Origin: Clostridiaceae bacterium
GTDB taxonomy: Bacteria; Bacillota; Clostridia; Oscillospirales; Acutalibacteraceae
Reading direction: 5' to 3'
DNA: 7,879 bases
NCBI GenBank assembly: GCA_016295895.1
Contig: JAEDKI010000089.1
Coordinates: forward strand, 1-7,879
The position numbers and the translations under genes are program-made. Shown here one piece after another: positions 5,010-7,879 of the stretch (the first letter of the stretch is position 1; every line of letters begins with the position of its first letter). The notes beneath the pieces are model-generated. The model searched no databases, was not told where the DNA came from, and saw nothing but the letters and a program-made list of their open reading frames with translations.

Positions 5010-6557
5010 GTGGGCGACAGAAAGAATAAATCGGGCGGCTTTGAGGACATCTCGAGCTACAGTAAGCCGACCGGTTTTAAAAACAGAATAAAATATTTCT
5101 TTGCATTTAAATTCAAACCGTTTTTTCTTAAAAATCAAAAGCGCAACTTAAAGGCGATTCTCAGCGTATTTATCTGCCTTGTTATCGTCGTTTGTGCCGC
5201 AGGCGGCGCATATCTGAGAAAGGTACTCTCCCTCATCAACCACGATGCGGGCGATTTCGGCAACCCCGATCTCACCTTTGTCGGAGACGCTGACGACGAC
5301 CCCAACGAAACCTATAACACAATCTCCGACATTGCAAGCGCAAACTCAATCAAAGAGCTGCTGCGCTCCTGGGCAACCAACAACGGCGAAAAGCTTCACA
5401 GCAAAAAGGTTATCAATGTTCTGCTTATCGGCGAGGATCAGGAAAACGGCTCTCACCGTTCGGATTCAACCCTGCTTCTTTCCGTCAACACAAGAACCAA
5501 AAAAATCACAATAACATCTTTCCTTCGTGATTCCTACACATACATGGACATCAACGGCAGTGAAAGATTCGACAAAACGAACCATTCATATGCTTGGGGC
5601 GGCGCAACGAAGCTTATGGAGGTTATCTCGAACAACTATAAGATTCAGATTGATAAATATGTCACCATCGACTTTGAGTCATTCGTCAAGGCAATCGACG
5701 CTCTGGGCGGCGTTTCCGTGCCGATAACTCAGGCTGAAGCGGATTTCATGAACAGAACAACGAAATGCAAGGGCTTCACAAGCGGTGACAGCGTTCTGCT
5801 TGACGGTCAGCGTGCATTGATTTATGCGAGAATCAGAAAGCTTGACAGCGAGGTTGAGAGAACGAGAAGACAGCGTGAGGTTATAAGTTCCGTAATCAGG
5901 AATGTCAAAGCCTCATCGCTGAGCGATCTTAATAATGTTATTGAAACATTCCTCCCCTATGTCACAACCAACTTCAAATCAAGCGAGATTCTTTCGCTCG
6001 GCACTCAGGCGCTCAGCAACGGCTGGATGAAATATGAAATTGTCAGCATGGTTGAGCCATCCGAGGAACTGCGCTACGGCGTTGAGCATTTCAGAACTTA
6101 TTCATACAGCGATTTGTTTGTCTGGATCGTTGATTATATCAAGGCGGCAAGAGAGCTTCAGCTTGCGCTTTACGGTCAGACAAACATCGAAATCAACCCT
6201 GCAACCCACATTTCGGCGATTGACCTTGCCAAGGGTTCGTCAAGCTCGGACGATGACGATTATAATAATGATTATAATAACAATGACGGTTACGACGAGG
6301 AATACGAAACCCATTATTACACCGAAGCGGAGCCGACTACCAAAAGGAAAAATGTTTTCAGTTGGATAAGCGGCAATAATGAAGACGAAGAACCGTCAAC
6401 GGATGACCCGTATTCGGGCGGCGATTATGATGAAACCGACCCGAACGGATACGACACTCCGACCGAGGACTACGGCGGCGAAGAAGACCCCGGCGAAGCC
6501 GCTCCGCCGTCGAATTCCGGCATTCACATAAACATGCCGACGATAAGCACTCAATAA
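5010..6557 (+). CDS. LCP (LytR-CpsA-Psr) family cell-wall glycopolymer ligase
   Basis: A 515-residue single-pass membrane protein. Residues 1-46 are a basic cytoplasmic segment and 47-69 a transmembrane helix. A linker leads to the extracellular LCP domain (about 134-330), with INVLLIGED, the R150/D152 pair in HRSDSTLLL, FLRDSY (R173, D174), and ALIYARIRKLDSEVERTRRQREV carrying R274, R276, R284 and R287. These Arg and Asp residues correspond to those binding the lipid pyrophosphate and metal in LCP enzymes. Such enzymes transfer teichoic acid or capsular polymers from undecaprenyl carriers to peptidoglycan. From about residue 410 to the end is an acidic, low-complexity Asp/Asn/Glu/Tyr/Pro tail not needed for the fold. 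GTG at 5010 is preferred because AAAGG (4997-5001) is 8 bases upstream; ATG at 5004 is too close to it. Monocistronic, so the polymer attached cannot be inferred. Confidence 0.95.
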   Translation: MGDRKNKSGGFEDISSYSKPTGFKNRIKYFFAFKFKPFFLKNQKRNLKAILSVFICLVIVVCAAGGAYLRKVLSLINHDAGDFGNPDLTFVGDADDDPNETYNTISDIASANSIKELLRSWATNNGEKLHSKKVINVLLIGEDQENGSHRSDSTLLLSVNTRTKKITITSFLRDSYTYMDINGSERFDKTNHSYAWGGATKLMEVISNNYKIQIDKYVTIDFESFVKAIDALGGVSVPITQAEADFMNRTTKCKGFTSGDSVLLDGQRALIYARIRKLDSEVERTRRQREVISSVIRNVKASSLSDLNNVIETFLPYVTTNFKSSEILSLGTQALSNGWMKYEIVSMVEPSEELRYGVEHFRTYSYSDLFVWIVDYIKAARELQLALYGQTNIEINPATHISAIDLAKGSSSSDDDDYNNDYNNNDGYDEEYETHYYTEAEPTTKRKNVFSWISGNNEDEEPSTDDPYSGGDYDETDPNGYDTPTEDYGGEEDPGEAAPPSNSGIHINMPTISTQ

Positions 6558-6573
6558 TATATATAATGTATAG

Positions 6574-6608
6574 AAAAAGAGCGTACCCGATGCTTCGGAT
6601 ACGCTCTT
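6574..6608 (-). terminator. Terminator between the convergent LCP and hydrolase genes
   Basis: A 9-bp stem, AAGAGCGTA (6577-6585) with TACGCTCTT (6600-6608), is extended by an internal CCGA/TCGG helix. On the minus strand it runs into five T (A run 6574-6578), 13 bases past the hydrolase stop. On the plus strand it is followed by an A/T mix rather than a T run, so it is a weaker terminator for the LCP gene. Confidence 0.85.
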
Positions 6609-6621
6609 AAATATTCAAGTT

Positions 6622-7563
6622 TTATTTCACATATTTCCCGATAAATTCCTTGACCTTAGCGTCATATTCCTCTTTTGCATCATAATAGCTGTAGGCATGA
6701 ATTGCACCGGGAACGGTTAAAATATCTTTGGGCGTCGGGCAGGCATCATAAAGTCTGCCGCACATTTCAAAAGGAACAAAGGTATCATCCTCGCCGTGAA
6801 TGAAAAGAACGGGATTCTTCGCATTCGGCATCGTGCCGAGCGGGTCGGCATCGGTTCTGAGGTCATATTTTGAAAGCATTCTGCAATAAGCGTTGGTCAC
6901 TCTCGGCGAAATCTTCATATTGAAGCCTACGGTTTTTTGCATCGAGTCGCAAACCTGCTCAAACGCATTTGTGTAGCCGCAGTCCTCAATAACCGCCTTG
7001 ACCTGATCGGGCGGATTCGTGTTGTTGACAAGCATAACCGTTGCCGCACCCATTGAAACTCCGTGCAGGACAATTTCGATATCTTCCCCGAAACGCTCAA
7101 CGAGATAGTTTATCCAAAGCTTGATATCCCTGCTGTCATGCGAACCGAAGCCGATTTTGTTTCCGTCGCTTCTGCCGTGACCTCTCAGATCGGGAATCAG
7201 GTAGTTAAAGCCCAACTCGTCATGATAGAGCGGGAAAAACTGGCTGCATTCGTCGGGGCCGTTACAGTTGTGGCCGTGTACGCAGAGAGCGAAACGCTTT
7301 GACGGCTTTTCGGCGGGCACAAACCATGCCCTGAGCCTGAACATGTCAGGCGAAACAATTTCAAGATCCTCGGGATTATGAGAAAACAAATAATTCTTAT
7401 TCTTTTTTCTGACCTCTTCTCTGAGAATCTTTTTAGGCTCGGTTTCGGGCTTTTTGTTTCGGTTGGAAACACAGGCTTTCTTATATCCTGCCGCTCCGAG
7501 AGACGCCAATCCCAATGCTCCCACGGCAACTGCGCCGGTCAAAGCTTTATTTCTCTTTTTCAC
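6622..7563 (-). CDS. Membrane-anchored alpha/beta hydrolase (serine hydrolase family)
   Basis: A 313-residue protein. Residues 7-27 are an Ala/Gly/Leu-rich hydrophobic helix after a KKRNK start, probably an uncleaved signal anchor, followed by a Lys/Glu-rich linker. The alpha/beta hydrolase fold spans about 55-313. It shows the oxyanion-side HGHNCNG (96-102), LRGHGRSDG (126-134), the nucleophile elbow GVSMG with Ser170, acid residue D259 or D260 in IHGEDDTFVP, and His289 in GAIHAY. The triad is complete, so it should be an active esterase, lipase or peptidase; the substrate cannot be read from the sequence. The fold order fits the BAAT/FSH-like group often annotated as 'alpha/beta hydrolase'. 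The start is a GTG (7561-7563) with a purine-rich AAAGGGGG site 7 bases upstream. The gene is convergent with the LCP gene and has its own promoter. Confidence 0.94.
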   Translation of the reverse strand: MKKRNKALTGAVAVGALGLASLGAAGYKKACVSNRNKKPETEPKKILREEVRKKNKNYLFSHNPEDLEIVSPDMFRLRAWFVPAEKPSKRFALCVHGHNCNGPDECSQFFPLYHDELGFNYLIPDLRGHGRSDGNKIGFGSHDSRDIKLWINYLVERFGEDIEIVLHGVSMGAATVMLVNNTNPPDQVKAVIEDCGYTNAFEQVCDSMQKTVGFNMKISPRVTNAYCRMLSKYDLRTDADPLGTMPNAKNPVLFIHGEDDTFVPFEMCGRLYDACPTPKDILTVPGAIHAYSYYDAKEEYDAKVKEFIGKYVK

Positions 7564-7584
7564 ATTTATGCCCCCTTTTCTTTA

Positions 7585-7613
7585 ATTATATCAGAGGTTG
7601 TGAAAAAATGCAA
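7585..7613 (-). promoter_or_regulatory. Promoter of the alpha/beta hydrolase gene
   Basis: On the minus strand, the -35 TTGCAT (7608-7613) and a perfect -10 TATAAT (7585-7590) are 17 bp apart, with a TGA extended -10. The leader to the GTG start is only about 15 bases, leaving room for little beyond the ribosome site. Confidence 0.85.
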
Positions 7614-7667
7614 TCGGACGAAAATTAATTATTGTTACAAGAATATTAAATATTTTTCAAAAAAAGG

Positions 7668-7696
7668 TTGACAAATTGTCGGTAATATAATATAAT
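7668..7696 (+). promoter_or_regulatory. Consensus promoter of the tRNA operon
   Basis: A perfect -35 TTGACA (7668-7673) and a perfect -10 TATAAT (7691-7696) are separated by exactly 17 bp, with an A/T-rich upstream tract that may act as an UP element. A small hairpin, GCCTT-TTCAG-AAGGC (7703-7717), lies in the leader directly before the first tRNA. Confidence 0.93.
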
Positions 7697-7723
7697 AAAC
7701 AAGCCTTTTCAGAAGGCGCATAT

Positions 7724-7799
7724 GGCGGCATAGCTCAGAGGCTAGAGCAACCGGTTCATACCCGGTAGGTCGTGGGTTCAAATCCAACTGCCGCTACCA
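7724..7799 (+). tRNA. tRNA-Met (CAU), elongator type
   Basis: A 76-base cloverleaf with encoded CCA and anticodon CAT (7757-7759). The acceptor GGCGGCA pairs with TGCCGCT including a G1-U72 wobble; the D arm is GCTC/GAGC and the anticodon stem ACCGG/CCGGT. It lacks the three G-C pairs and the 1-72 mismatch of initiator tRNA, and the overall sequence resembles Firmicutes elongator tRNA-Met rather than the lysidine-modified tRNA-Ile2. The T stem, GTGGG with CCAAC, has one G-A mismatch (51-63). Confidence 0.94.
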
Positions 7800-7804
7800 T
7801 ATAA

Positions 7805-7879
7805 GGCCCGGTGGTCAAGCGGTCAAGACACCGCCCTTTCACGGCGGTAACACGAGTTCGATTCTCGTCCGGGTCACCA
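7805..7879 (+). tRNA. tRNA-Glu (UUC)
   Basis: A 75-base cloverleaf with encoded CCA ending on the last base of the window. The anticodon is TTC (7838-7840) in the loop CTTTCAC. The acceptor GGCCCGG pairs with CCGGGTC (one G-U), the anticodon stem CCGCC with GGCGG, and the T stem ACGAG with CTCGT. It closely resembles Firmicutes tRNA-Glu. It lies five bases after tRNA-Met, so the two are co-transcribed; the cluster probably continues beyond the window. Confidence 0.97.

Noticed and set aside
4932..5138. Minus-strand open frame overlapping the LCP promoter and start
   Set aside because: It conflicts with the strongly supported LCP gene and promoter and has no recognisable product.

Overview
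The window looks like chromosomal DNA from a low-to-mid GC Gram-positive of the class Clostridia, probably a gut Oscillospiraceae/Ruminococcus-type organism. Supporting signs are strong GGAGG-type ribosome sites, sigma-A promoters mostly with a TGn extended -10, an unlinked rplM-rpsI pair, an LCP cell-wall enzyme, a tandem glycine riboswitch and Firmicutes-style tRNAs with encoded CCA. The genus is inference.

Left part (1-1850, + strand). The window opens inside a reading frame that looks like the C-terminal MuF-type phage head domain, followed by only the first part of a barnase-like nuclease domain, so it is probably a truncated phage-linked toxin remnant. Next is a TipAL/Mta-type MerR regulator with its own promoter (19-bp spacer, perfect palindrome) and a terminator. 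A rhodanese-domain lipoprotein follows with its own promoter. A 26-codon ORF with a strong ribosome site comes after it, then a weak terminator.

Middle (1812-4710, - strand). Two transcription units read leftwards. The rplM-rpsI unit (L13, S9) has a near-consensus promoter and a 13-bp-stem terminator. Downstream of it, a separate promoter drives a tandem glycine riboswitch, then an intrinsic terminator, then an AGCS-family sodium:amino-acid symporter. The arrangement says the symporter is controlled by glycine and probably imports it. A competing pairing in the leader suggests, but does not prove, an OFF switch.

Right part (4711-7879). An AT-rich divergent spacer separates rplM from a + strand LCP (LytR-CpsA-Psr) membrane enzyme with a long acidic Asp/Asn/Tyr-rich tail. 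This gene converges on a - strand membrane-anchored alpha/beta hydrolase, with a shared hairpin between the two. The window ends with a consensus promoter driving two tRNA genes, elongator Met(CAU) and Glu(UUC).

Most of this is ordinary housekeeping sequence in short independent transcription units. No strong case for a wholly new system was found. The points most worth a second look are the truncated MuF/barnase-like remnant, the proposed switching geometry of the glycine riboswitch, and the small ORF after the rhodanese gene.
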